From: Leptodontidium sp. MPI-SDFR-AT-0119
Lineage: Eukaryota; Ascomycota; Leotiomycetes; Helotiales; Leptodontidiaceae
Assembly: GCA_020726505.1 (NCBI GenBank)
Contig: JAHLEZ010000002.1
Span: forward strand, 2,294,001-2,358,000
Length of the DNA stretch: 64,000 bases
Direction of reading: 5' to 3'
The translations under genes and the position numbers were made by a program. The notes beneath the pieces were generated by a model, which made no database searches, had not been told where the DNA came from, and saw only the letters and a program-made list of their open reading frames with translations. This document shows, piece after piece, positions 10,865-22,750 of the stretch; the stretch's first letter is position 1, and every line of letters begins with the position of its first letter.

Positions 10865-12707
10865 ATGGATAGTTTGAATCTTAAACCTCCTCATCGGGCT
10901 AGGAAGAGAGCCTCGACACCCAGAAGCAAGACTGGCTGCGTCACATGCAAGTATGACTTTTCCACCGTGCCGCAACGGATCTCTCGGTGTTAATACTTGG
11001 AAAACAGGATCAGAAGACTTAAATGTGGAGAGGAGAAGCCCAGTTGCTTCCGTTGCTTGAAATCAGGATGGCATTGTGACGGTTACGATCATGTTGTCAA
11101 CCTACCCACTGCAGCTCCCCTGACATTAACTCCCATCCGGCCAAGGTCAATATCATCGTCTTCGTCCCCCTCTTCATCGCCGACTTTATCGCTTTATACG
11201 TCGTCATTAGCTCTTGACTTGTACGATGAAGAGCAACGATACTTCCAAAGCTTCATCAACGATGTCTCAATCCATCTACAGGGTCATGACACTTTCTTCT
11301 GGCGGGGCGTCGCACTACAAGAATCACAAACCAACTTTTCCGTCCGCCATGGAATCGTTGCCATCGGAGCCCTCGCCAGAAGCACCGACCGATCTTTATG
11401 TGGTAGCCATAGGATGGACTCCTCCCATGGCCCACATCGAGAATTTGCACTTCAACAGTACGAGAAGGCCATCCAAGGACTTCGAGAGTCTATGAACACC
11501 ATCGAACATGGGAAATGCATACGGGCATCAGTCATCTCCTGTCTCGTCCTTGCCTTCTTCGACAATTTTATCGGTAATGGCGGCTTCGCTCTTCAACACA
11601 TCCGGCATGCGAGAGATATTCTTCTTGCTGCTGACATCGTGGTTCCAGCCGTGGTCACTTCCAAAAACCGCGAGGAAGATCACATCGGGAGCATGTTTCT
11701 CCGTCTGGATATGCAAGCGCTATGCGCAATGGGCATAGAGGAGAACAGGACATACGTCACACTCGAAGCCCACACCCCTGACTTTACCCTCCCAGCACGA
11801 TTCAGCAGCGTAGAAGAAGCGCGTAATACCAGAAATCTCGTTGTGTGGGAAGGTTACAACTTTTTCTACCGAGCATCCAAGTACGAGTACTCGACTCCTG
11901 AGCAGATTCCTGATTCCATTTTACGCGTACGAGATTACATGATCGAACAAATACATCTACTCCATAATCTGTTAGATATATTGCTGCTAGATGTTGAGCC
12001 CGACCTAATCTGCCATCCACTTTCAAGGCCAGAGTCCCTGAAACTGTATTCCACCGTCCTACTCGTCAGACTGACATCCAGTCTCGGGGCGCCGGAAACA
12101 GCATGCGACGACCTTCTGCCCTACTTCGAGTTCCTGCTGGATATCTCCAGAGAGGCTTTGGAGTACGAAGCGGCTGGCAATCCTAGCATATTTGGTACGT
12201 ACTGTACATTCGCTGTTGTGTAACCTATTCCTCTGGGATTTGGGGGCCAGCATAATCCCACTTTCAACTACGCCACTGCGATACCCTTCCTGTTCCGCAC
12301 ACCCTTTTCCCAGACGTCAAATTTTGGCCACGAGTCTCAGCTAACATAACCCAGACTCGGAAACATTCACACACGAAGTCCGCACCATCGCGCCCCTCTT
12401 CCTCGTCGCCACAAAATGCCGGTCACCCACCCTCCGGCGAGAAGCAATCTCCCTCCTTCTCTCCACCCACCGCCGCGAATGGATGTACGACTCCTTGCTC
12501 GCTGGTAAGATCGGTGAGTGGATGATGGGTATCGAGGAGGAGGCCATGGATGAGTATGGATGTATTCTTGAAAGTGGGCGGGCGTGGGGCGAGTGTGTGA
12601 CGTTAGATTTGCAAAGGAGGAGAGCTATGGTGAAGTGTAGGCAGAACTATCTGGAGCATGATGGGAGGATAGGTTGGAGATGGAGGGAGATGGATATTTG
12701 TTGGTGA
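10865..12707 (+). CDS. Zn2Cys6 fungal transcription factor (DUF3468-type)
   Basis: Three exons, 10865-10950, 11008-12194 and 12355-12707, give a 541-residue regulator. The binuclear zinc cluster spans the first intron: C25, C28, C35, C42, C45 and C52, reading CVTCKIRRLKCGEEKPSCFR and then CLKSGWHC. A Ser/Thr/Pro-rich linker follows (about 65-90). The rest is an all-helical region like the DUF3468/Fungal_trans_2 domain, with HGIVAIGALARS near residue 135 and a repeated helix pair. The 57-base and 160-base introns have GTATGA and GTACGT donors. Reading past the second donor would end the protein early after SIFGTYC. Its middle region resembles that of the regulator at 20817-22750 (IAIGALAKS, IQQYSKAL), so the two are likely relatives. 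The target genes are unknown. Confidence 0.88.
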
Positions 12708-15080
12708 ACTAGTGCAGCGCAGTGAGACCGTTGTGGCCGTAAGTTTCTGAGAGGGGCTTGGTGTTGGATGAGAGGGGTAATGTGAGATGGGTGAGAGAAA
12801 TACACGCTAAAGTTGCTGATAGGAGAGAGTATATAACAATCAAAGAACTAAAACGACTAATATAAAGATTAAAAGAATTCGTAACCTCTCTCTAAACATG
12901 CATTGAATCAAGTGCGTGAGAAATTTCGGAACGTAACAAATTATCAACTAAACTTTCAATGCTCAATCCCAAGACTGTGGATGATCTCTATTCACAGTCC
13001 ACGTCCAAACCCTACCCAATTCGCTCACCATCAACAACAACCCAGCCTACCCACCTATCACACTGAGCACTCCGCTCTACAAACACCAACATTTTATATA
13101 TACACAGATATCTAATTAATTAAGAAAGCACACAGACACCGTAGTGAATATTGGAGATATGTTGGGGAAATTTCCGCCGAAAACCCTGTGCGGAACACTT
13201 CCCCATTGATTGTAGATAAATGTACGTGGGCATGGGTATGACAGATTTGTGCAGACATATGTTAATTGGAAGGAACTAGAACTGGAAATCTTGAAAATGC
13301 CGTTGTGAATAGCTAGTTTTGCGGCCAACTGCAGTAACATTATCATTTATGCCGAACCCAAATGTATGACTTGTGACGGGTGTTGTAATATCCTTTTCTC
13401 GTTCTTGGTATCTCCACCAGCTAGTTAGACTGATATAAATTCCAGAACTTGATCTCTAATAACAAGTGTACAATTGACAACGAAATTTCAAAAACGAAGG
13501 GAACACGAGAAACATCTAGATATTGTGCTGAATGAATCTACGCAAAAGGTGTTTCGTGAGGAGGGTGGGCAGTTCTGCGAAGTTTCTGGATTCGATAGTG
13601 AGGTAATACGGACGCATGTTTTCTAAAACCAGTTCCACTTCTAGAGGACTCTAGTAGGGCCAAGGAGGAACTAGCTTCGTCATCTTATAGCTAGAATTTA
13701 AATATCATCTCGGGACTCACTTTTGCGTTCTGTCCTTCCGGGGCGAACTCATTATCAATGACAACTGTCTTGTTAGAATAAATTTGGGGTTGGCTGTAAT
13801 TAATCAATTCTGTCGGCTTTCCCAAGGTTCGCCACTCTGGAAGTACAAAACTAAAACTAAATTTGTTTGGGACACTGAAAACTCCAGAGCAGAAGAAGAC
13901 CGAAAAAGACAAGAATGTGGTTGCGGAGCATCTCAACTACTTGAAAGGGGAGAGAACATTGATGAATGACGAGCATTAGTTACGTAGTCGAAGACTTGAC
14001 CTTGAGACTTTCCGAATCCTTAATATTTTAAGGCATGTTAGAATCAAGACTTAGTGTCAACTATTGTGTCGCTGCGACATATAATGTTGTTGCCGTTTAA
14101 TACTTCCAATGCAGTAACCGGAGTGAAATCAAACAACTGCCTAGTAATGGGGAAACCAGATCCATTCCTCACCGAGCAAAAAAACCACACCCGTTGGGAC
14201 AACACTTTACAAGTTCATTGCAATCCTTCTTCAACAATACTTTCTCAAAGCCTGGCTCCACGCACTCTGTTGATAAAAATGGTCTACTTTGTTTAGTTGC
14301 GCCTTCGTTGACGGGCTATGCTTAATTTATATCGCGAAGAACCTTGATTGTCCGACCCTTGGAGATAATCCGGACATACTGAAAAATGAATACTACATTT
14401 ACTGTAACCTTTAACATGTAAACATGTTGTTTTTAGATTCACCCCTATCTTAGCGATTACTTCAAACAGGCTAGCCCCGGCACCCGAGACACCAACCCAC
14501 TTAGCCACTTCGACTTTGAACGAACATCCTTGTTGTTGATTAATCAATTTCATAAATGCCAAACGAGGACGAAAAATTTCAACTTGAACGCCCAAGTTGG
14601 ATGGATCACGATTACTCCAGAGCAACCAAAGGAGTACTCCTGTCAACACTGTTATTTAAATCATACCCTGTGCTTGGCAGCCGCGGTTCAACCCGCCCTG
14701 CATCCCGATTAAGTGTCAAACAAACACCACCACCACACCAGGCCACACCCAATCTTTGACACCCCTTTCTGTCACCATTCCTCCTCCTCAGATAAATCAT
14801 CATACATTGATCTCAACCTCGTTCAATTCATCTACTTCGAACCCTGATATTCAACCTCATAGAGCCATCTGAAGAAGGTACCAAAAGCTGCTGCCTAAAC
14901 CCGCGTCATCAAGAACACAGCCTCAATAAACCATCAAGCAAACCTAAAGCGGCGCTCGCGAACCTCGACTCCAAGAATCTCGCCTCGCAAACCACCAAAT
15001 ATTGAGTCTCAAATATTTCAGAGTGAGATATATTTGATTCTCGATAATCCGTATCTACTGCCCAATTACGGCCACTCAAG
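12708..15080. other. Intergenic region, 2.4 kb, moderately AT-rich
   Basis: No convincing gene on either strand. Sequence from about 12780 to 14500 is AT-leaning with short frames only. From 14740 the sequence becomes CA-rich and purine-poor and probably is the promoter and leader of the ankyrin gene. Confidence 0.45.
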
Positions 15081-17614
15081 ATGGGGGATGCACCACCCCC
15101 CTACTCCGCCAACGATCCCCACACATCAGGACCAAACCAACATCTCCCCCACCGACAGAACTACCTCACGAACCTATCTTTCAGTTCCAACACCCCCTCT
15201 AACTCCAACCCAAGCCCAAACCCAAGCCCAAACAATCTCCCACCAAACTACCCCGGAACAACCACAATCCCTATCGAAGAACTCCAACGCGCAGGCTTCA
15301 TCTCCGCATCATCCTATTTCGAGCTCCGGACCCCACCGCAAGCAAAGCCACGAAATGTATTCTACCATCACATGACCATGCCCTCAGACGTACAGGCGAA
15401 GAACTTGCCTTTTCCACAGCCAGTAGAGACGTGGACGAGTCGCGGGGTCGATGCGCAGGATTGGTCGACGTTCGTGAGTTTCCTACTGACGCCTTATTGG
15501 GAGGAGAATAGGGGCGCTGTGGAGGGGTTGGTGGAACTGGAAGCGGATGTTGGTGTTGATTTTGCCGCTCTGGGGCTGGGGAATTCTATTTCTACGTCTA
15601 GATCGAGAGATCAGAATCGTCCTTTGCTGGGAGAGAACTCGGCTGGATTGTCACCGTTGCAAGATCGTCAGAGTAGAGAGATGGAACGGCTGAGGAGAGT
15701 GCGTATTGAGGCTGTCTCGTCACAGTGGAATGAAGGATTCTTCGCTCCTCGCGGTTTGCAAATTATTATCAACGTCAATGGGTCGACGACAACTGGTCCG
15801 ACAGATCCGATAGCACCGAGACGCACTGTCAGTAATGTACTTCAGAAACGACCGCCTCCAGAAGCGGAGGAGACACTTCTGCATCAACTTGTTGGGAAGA
15901 GTAAAAAGTCACAGGTCAAGCAATTACTTGATAAGGGTGGCGAGGATCTCGAGGCGCTGAACAAGAAGATTGAAACTTGTCTATTCAGAGCAGTGGCTAA
16001 GGGGGACAAAGATATCGTGCAGCTGTTACTGGAATATGGCGCAGATCCGATGGCGAGACCGCCTGGTGCGGAATCTCCACTACACATCGCCTGCTCGAAC
16101 GACAAGAAAACGATTGTGAAATATCTGGTTGATACGAAGAGAGTTGATATAGATGAACCGAATGCTAGAGGAGAAACTCCACTATATGCAGCTGTACTCA
16201 GACGACAGAAGGACTGCATTGATGTCATGCTAGACGCAGGTGCTAACCCCAACACGAGACCGCTTGGACAGGACAGTATGCTGAGCATTGCCGTTGCAAA
16301 TGATGCGAAAGCTGCTGTGAGATCGATTGTCAAGACGGGGAGAGCGAGGATAGACGAACTGAATGGGAAAGGGGAGACTCCGCTGTATGTTGCAGTTGGA
16401 CGCCGGCAGAAAGACTGCATCGAATGCCTCCTGGATGCTGGGGGAAATCCAAATGCGACACCAATCGGAAAGGATACTATGCTACATATAGCAGTATCGA
16501 ACGATGCCAAGAGTATCGCGAAGATGCTGCTGCAAAGGGGTGTGAACGTGGAGGAGATGAAGGGCGGCGAATCGCCTCTCTGCAGATGTAAGCATTCCTC
16601 TTCAACACACAGGGACCTGTCAATTCGGAACCATGCTAACCCTCGATCCTCCAGCCATTAATAGAGGTCAAACCGCAATGGTGAAGCTCCTCCTAGAATA
16701 CGGTGCTTCGACCTCGCCCCGAACAGCCAAAGGCGAAACGGCCCTGTCCATTGCTGTAACCCGCGGCGACAAAGGTATCGTATCCGTCCTCCTGGACCAA
16801 AACAACATCGATCTTGAGACTGAAGACGAGAAACACCGAACTCCACTCTGGACAGCCGTGTATCGAGGACATACGACCATCGCCGAGCTGCTGCTAAGGA
16901 AAGGCGCGCGTGCAGGAAAGAGTCCGGCGGGAGAGGAAACTTTGCTGAATCTAGCTGTCGTTAGGGGAAGTACCTCGCTCACACACTTGCTGTTGGAGAA
17001 AGGGGCGGATCCTGAAGAGAAGAGCCGGTCGAATGAGTCGCCTGTATTTCAGGCTGTCTGTCGTGGAGATGCTGCTGTGCTGTCGCTCTTGCTTGGGAAG
17101 GGTGCTAGTCCAGATACTCGCAATCCGGCTGGAGAGACAGCTTTGCAGAGAGCAGTTTATCGTTCTGATACTTCGGCTGTGTCTTTATTGTTGGGTAAAG
17201 GAGCGAATCCAGATCTCCAGGTTGTCAGTGGGGAGACACCGCTTTACATGGGTAAGTGATACTGTTGGCTCATTCCCGAACTGCTGAATGGCAGATACTT
17301 GCCTTGTTTTTTCCAACTGACAACTTCCAGCTGTATCACGAAACAGCACCTCGATCGTATCCATCCTCCTGGCGCATAGTGCTAACCCCGAAGCACGAAG
17401 TCTGAACGGAGAGCTACCGATGAGCCGCGCCATCTACGTCAACAGCACAGCGATTGTATCCCTCCTGTTGAGTCGAGGCGCAGATCCAGAATCGAAAATG
17501 TTCAGCGGCGACACAATGCTGGAATATGCAACAAAAAGGGGCAACAAGACTCTCATCCAGCTACTGACAAATTGCGGGCCAAGAGAGCCAGCAGAGAAGT
17601 TCCTGCGTGTATAG
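15081..17614 (+). CDS. Large ankyrin-repeat protein with a Pro-rich PY-motif start
   Basis: Exons 15081-16587, 16655-17251 and 17331-17614 join in frame to 795 residues. Residues 5-8 are PPPY, a WW-domain binding motif of the kind bound by Rsp5-type ligases. Residues about 10-65 are low-complexity Pro/Asn/Ser, including tandem NPSP units. A middle domain (about 70-200, with FYHHMTMPSDVQ and DWSTFVSFLLTPYW) is shared with other fungal ankyrin proteins in my experience but has no name I can give. From about residue 265 to the end there are roughly 14 ankyrin repeats, with helix motifs such as GETPLYAAVLRRQKD, VKLLLEYGAS and VSLLLGKGANPD. Both introns (67 and 79 bases) fall inside repeats, and leaving them in would break the protein. 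It is likely a scaffold; partners are not known. Confidence 0.9.
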
Positions 17615-20600
17615 TGGGAATGATTTTTGCAGAGATGTCTCCATGAGTTTCACTGTAAGGCTGACGGTCAAGCGAAGACTGGTTGGTCACCCCTTTTCGC
17701 TGTAGAGGTCAAGACTGTCTTGGACAGCGGCGGGCGAGGAAGAAATCCTAGAACCCCAGCTTGCCACCTCTGGATTTTGGAAGAAGTATGCCATGCTGGG
17801 AAGAGCATCGCGAAAACCACAATATCTTGTTGTGAGATACCATTGATATGTAGCAAATTATACCCGACCAATTCTCTGTATATAAACTTTGGAGCTCGTT
17901 GATGTCGTAGGAACTTACAATGTGACATACATATCCGTTAGTTACCCATGAATCTTGTAATGAGATTTGGTGTCTCTGTTGAACTGCTTTATTTCGGACG
18001 GGATGGAACCGCTCCAGATGGCTCAGCAAAGCTCTCGTTGTGACCCACATCAACATGTCTCTGTCGAGAAGTAGGTAACTGTCTCCCAGGAAAATTTCGG
18101 GCTATCGCGACTCACTATGAGCTCACGGAGTTTGACCTTGAAGCGACTGCTGGCCTAGGTACCAAGTACACTCAGCACTTGCGAAATCCTGATATCCAAT
18201 GCCGAACTCCAGCTCGGGAACGGTTGAAGCTACCGACTACCTGGCATACACGTCAGGAAGTTGTAGCTTCTACGCAGATGTCCCTGTACAGCTGAAGCTC
18301 CTGGTAGCTGTTGTACATATGAGAACTAGACTAGAAGAAAGAAGTTCGTCTGTTCAGTGTGTGGCCGCAGCTCACTCGCTGACCAGGACGTCTCATCGTA
18401 ACACACAACCTATACTGACGCCATGGGGAGCTAAATAACGGCCGTATTGCGGTGGAACAAGAAGTAAAGGGAATTAAGCATAAGTGAGCCAATAATAGAA
18501 GAGAGACTTGCATGAATAAAAGTCGATCTGTGGAGATCGATGGATAGGTTGGCACCGGTAGGCGGGGTTGAGAAGGAAGCATTGTGCGAATCGGGTGTCC
18601 CGAATGAGAAACCGAATCTGGAACCATCCCTGGTTCACGACAGATACTCTCTCTTGGAAAAGCGATACTAGGGCTGTCAATGAAAGAACGAGTTGATTAG
18701 AGTGCAGTACGAGGAAGGCTGGTAGTTATGCAAGTGTTCATTGTAAAAGAAGCGAGTCCGAGAAAGTCTTGGACGTCGAATGTCCCCCGGGAGAATCGCA
18801 TCCCGTCCAAGCTGAAAGAAACCGAGTAATCCAGCTGATTCGCCAGCCCGTAATATGGGCTTGTTGACGAGGGACGGGCTGTCATTTTGAGGGCCATGGC
18901 TGTCAACCTCAGCATACCTGGGAGCCGAGTCTCGTTTCGAAGAACATCAACGCAGGTAGGTCTAATGTCATTCAAAACATTCGCTCTCCCATTGAGTTGA
19001 CTGATCACAGCTTGCCTACCTTGTATGGTGGCGACGGAATGAGAGAGTAATAACTCCAGCTGCGTGGCTGCTCCTGGCTCGCAATCGTCTTCAACCGGAG
19101 CAGCTGTAACCAATGCCCAGCCCTACGAGCCGAGCATACCAGCATGCTCGCTTTCGCACAAGTCCATCAATATCATGAAAGCTTTGACCATAAGTAGAAC
19201 AATGCCACCAGAACATGGACGGGCGGGGTGGTTTGTCGTGCAGAATAACGACGAGGAGGCTGTGCGAGTCATCCAGCCAGAAGACATGCCCCTTCTTCAT
19301 CTGTAAGCCCAAGTACTCGGTGAGAACTTTGGCTTCGGGAGTTGATATCCGCTTAGACCGCGATATGCGGGGCTCCGAAAGACCCCCAGGATATTTGTGG
19401 GGCTAAAGCTGCGGACCGAATGTCTGGAGACTTTTGGTTGGGACGCTCACTGATGCTCGCTTGTGTCAATATCCCGCTCTCAGCTTCATTCAAAACCGCG
19501 TTTGCGACGGCTGGTGAGTTGCAAAGAACGGCTTGATATTTCGGTGATACCAAGCAGTACAACACTTTCACATGGAAATCCTAACCGCTGAAGAAATGAT
19601 GGTCGAACCAGAAAGCCGCGCCTTAGGCCTGAGATGGAAGTCTTGGCCGTGGCCCCCAACTTTTCCGCACCACTAATGGGACAGTCCTACAAGAAACAAA
19701 ACCTGATTCGTTAGCTCGTAGCTGCAAGCTGATTTAGCTCGATGCATGAAGAGAATGTAGGCTGATGCAAATGAGAAAGTGTGTTGTGGATGAATTTGCA
19801 GCTCTGGAAGGAGTTCTGCTTCCTGGACCACGAAGGGGGAAATGGTCGTCACCTGACCTACCAAATGCAGCGCCGCATCATCTGCAGGGGATCCTCTTGA
19901 AGTTTTGCCGCCTTGGGAGCGAATGAAATAAAGCTTCAGCCTTACCATAGTCGAGATAACCGCCGGGTTGAGGTGGTCCACAAAATGATTGGCGTGGGCT
20001 TGAACGCCAACAGCGCCTCCTGAGAATCATCCCACAAAGATCTCTCTGGAAATCGCCGAGTAAACTGTGTGTGTGTACCCATGCAGCCCTATTCAACGGC
20101 TAGCACAACCCCAGGAGCGGGTGCTAAGAACAGGTTGAGAGTCTCTTGAATAGACAGGCATCAAGGATGGAACAGCTATCCATCATGGACGAGCCACTAG
20201 ATCCAAGAGACGTTGCAGATGCACGCGAAGTTCCTTGTCGATCTTGGAGCAAATGTTGAAATGCCCAATACACGTAGCAAGCCGTCGCGACGGTTTGTCA
20301 AGATTCGGTGACCTCGCTTCTCGTGTTGCGGACGAGTAAAAGGTCCCAACGGGCTTCTCCGCGCTTAAGGTGCTTACTGCCCACTTATCACCGCCATCCA
20401 AAAAGCGGGATTTCAGGGGCCGCAGGGCAGAGATGGCAAGGTAGCTGCTAGGCAATCAATGCTGACTGCATGATCGGTGTGTATGGTGCTTGAAACTCCA
20501 GATATCTTTGGGCGCGATTCAATGGCTAGCCTAGAGCTTTACCGTATGTTTGAAGAGGCTCGCCAATTTTGCTCGAAGTTGAAGTGTGGGCTGAGAAACC

Positions 20601-20816
20601 ATACGACAGTGTACATTTCCTGATGTGGCACAAGTCCGGCTGTGTTGAGGGTGCTATGAATGCACATCGAAGACGTGTTGTGCGAAGCCCTCAAGTATCA
20701 TCGGCGAGCCCGAAGATCCCTGGAGTTTCTCGGTCCTCATTAATGCTTGTAGTGCAGAGTGTTGGCACTTTCACTGCCAGAAATTCTCCAGGCCAGACGT
20801 CCAACAAAGAGTCAGG
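17615..20816. other. Intergenic region, 3.2 kb, no gene recognised
   Basis: Only short frames without domains are present. The longest minus-strand frames (18697-19113 and 19673-19981) have no recognisable fold, no clear splice-compatible partners and no good start context. The region could hold a decayed gene or a long non-coding transcript, but I see nothing that supports either. The last 250 bases serve the Zn2Cys6 gene at 20817. Confidence 0.4.
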
Positions 20817-22750
20817 ATGGAAAAGCCAGTCAGACCAACAGTCAAGAAGAATAGATCGTCGGGGAAACATTCTCGCACCGGCTGTGGGACCTGCAAGTGA
20901 GTACCAGCATATTGGATCTTGGATTCGTGGAAGTACTGACTCTTTCCCAGAATACGTGAGTAGTTCAACTGACTCCACTTCTTAACGTCTGGGTGTCTGG
21001 AATCGAAGCAGGAGGAGTCGCGGCGATGAGCTCGATCAAATAGGAAAGACAGTTGGGAAAAAAATTCTCGGACATGTACTGATTATTTCCTTTAGGTCGA
21101 GTGAAGTGCGACGAAGGCAAACCAGTAAGTCGGCTCCATCCAATGTCGAGTTTTCTCACCGACTTTCAGATCTGCAACCGTTGCGTGAGGTTCGGCATCG
21201 CATGCGATGGCTACGATCGTCAATCCAGGACGCCGAGTCCACGAGCACGCTCTCAAGGATCAACAATGGTTCAACGAACAAGAACACCCTCTCTACCATC
21301 GATCTCGCATGCATCAACAACACCAATATTCGGGGGAGACGACGAGGCGCTGTACTTCAACGTGTTCCGAGACCAGACAGCTTTCCAGATAACACCATTT
21401 TTTGACTCGGATCCATTTCGCATATTCATTCTGCAAGCATGCAGTGTGCCGTCGATTCGACATGTAGTAATCGCGATTGGAGCTCTTGCGAAATCATGCA
21501 TAACCTTTCATGAACAAAAGAGCGCGGTGCCCGGATATTTCAAGATTGATCATAGGACGCACCATAGAGCCGCGATCCAGCAGTATTCCAAAGCCCTTGG
21601 ACTCATGAGGGAAGCATGTAGTCAAGGCCGCCAAGACCTACGAACGACGTTGATCACCTCCTTGCTCATTGCCTGCTTCGAAGGAGTCCATGGAAACTAC
21701 ACTTTGGCGGATGCGCAAATTGAGAGTGGCCTAACATTGATAGAGAACTGGCGAAAGTCTCATCCGTCCGCAGGCTATCACCCATCCAGCTTCCCACCTC
21801 CGGCTCCGGATGTTGTCGACGATATTCTGATTCGAATATTTGGTGGACTGGAGATCCAAAGCAACATGTTTGGGTGTAAAAATACCGCCGAACAGCACCG
21901 CACGATAATGTACGAAGGAGAGGAGATTGTCCAGAGCATGCCAGCCTGCTTCGAGGACTATGATACCGCTCGGCAATATCTTGATCTCATCATCAGACGC
22001 CTCGTGCATTGGATGCATAGCATAGACCTGTTACAAAACCCAGAAATCGAAGACGAAGCCCAGGCGAACAGTAATATTCATTTCGAGGAAGTATACGTGG
22101 GGGAGGATTTCCTTTACGGTCTGAACCCCGACAGTGTCATGCATTCCTCGAACTTCCAGTTCGAGTATATCCACTGTCGCTCTCAGCTGGATAGGTGGAA
22201 TTCCTCTTTTGAGTTCCTTCTTCAGCAATCGCCATTTCTAGAAGGAGATTTGGCCGCAACTGTGCTCCGACTAGGCTTCAAAGCTTGCATTCTACTTCTG
22301 AACACTGTTGCTAGACATGCGAACTTCTCGCTAGAAGATGATAGAATGAATATGGCAGATATCGTCTATCTCTCAAAAGCTGTTGTCGATTGTCTCCGAG
22401 CAAGGTCAAATTCTCATTTCACAGTCCTCCTAGGCACAATCGACCCATCAAGATTGACAGAATTGTTCGAACAGCCGACAAGAAGTTCTCGGATAGAGGC
22501 TGTTGATTTGCTCATGAGATGGCCACGGCGCGAAGGGATATCGGATAGTCTGTTCATGGGTCAAACAATGAGATGTTCCCAGGCAACGGAGCTAAACGAG
22601 CCAGGGACGTCGAATAGCACACCTCCTACGGGAGTAGGTGGCATGGAAGCGACTTTGGGCGAAGATTTGAAGGCCATGAAGATTGCGTATCAAACTCTCC
22701 TGACACCAGATGGACATGGGAATAGGGAGAGAAGAAGAACTGTCGTCTAA
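20817..22750 (+). CDS. Zn2Cys6 fungal transcription factor with a 5-base micro-exon
   Basis: The zinc cluster can only be built by splicing four pieces: 20817-20896, a 5-base exon 20951-20955, 21096-21124, and 21170-22750. This gives 564 residues. The cluster reads CGTCKIRRVKCDEGKPICNR and then CVRFGIAC, with cysteines 23, 26, 33, 40, 43 and 50 at perfect spacing. All three introns are GT-AG: 54 bases (GTGAGT...CCCAG), 140 bases (GTGAGT...TTTAG) and 45 bases (GTAAGT...TTCAG). Without the micro-exon the frame is lost after CGTC. The rest resembles DUF3468 regulators, with IRHVVIAIGALAKS near residue 135, and is related to the factor at 10865. The 45-base intron has no stop and a length divisible by three, so its retention would insert 15 residues into the zinc cluster. 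Target genes are unknown. Confidence 0.87.

Noticed and set aside
15884..16510. 208-codon frame antisense to the ankyrin repeats
   Set aside because: It mirrors the regular codon pattern of the ankyrin repeats on the other strand and has no independent evidence.
18697..20100. Possible decayed gene on the minus strand
   Set aside because: Several frames of 70-138 codons line up on the same strand but in mixed phases and without any recognisable motif or splice chain.
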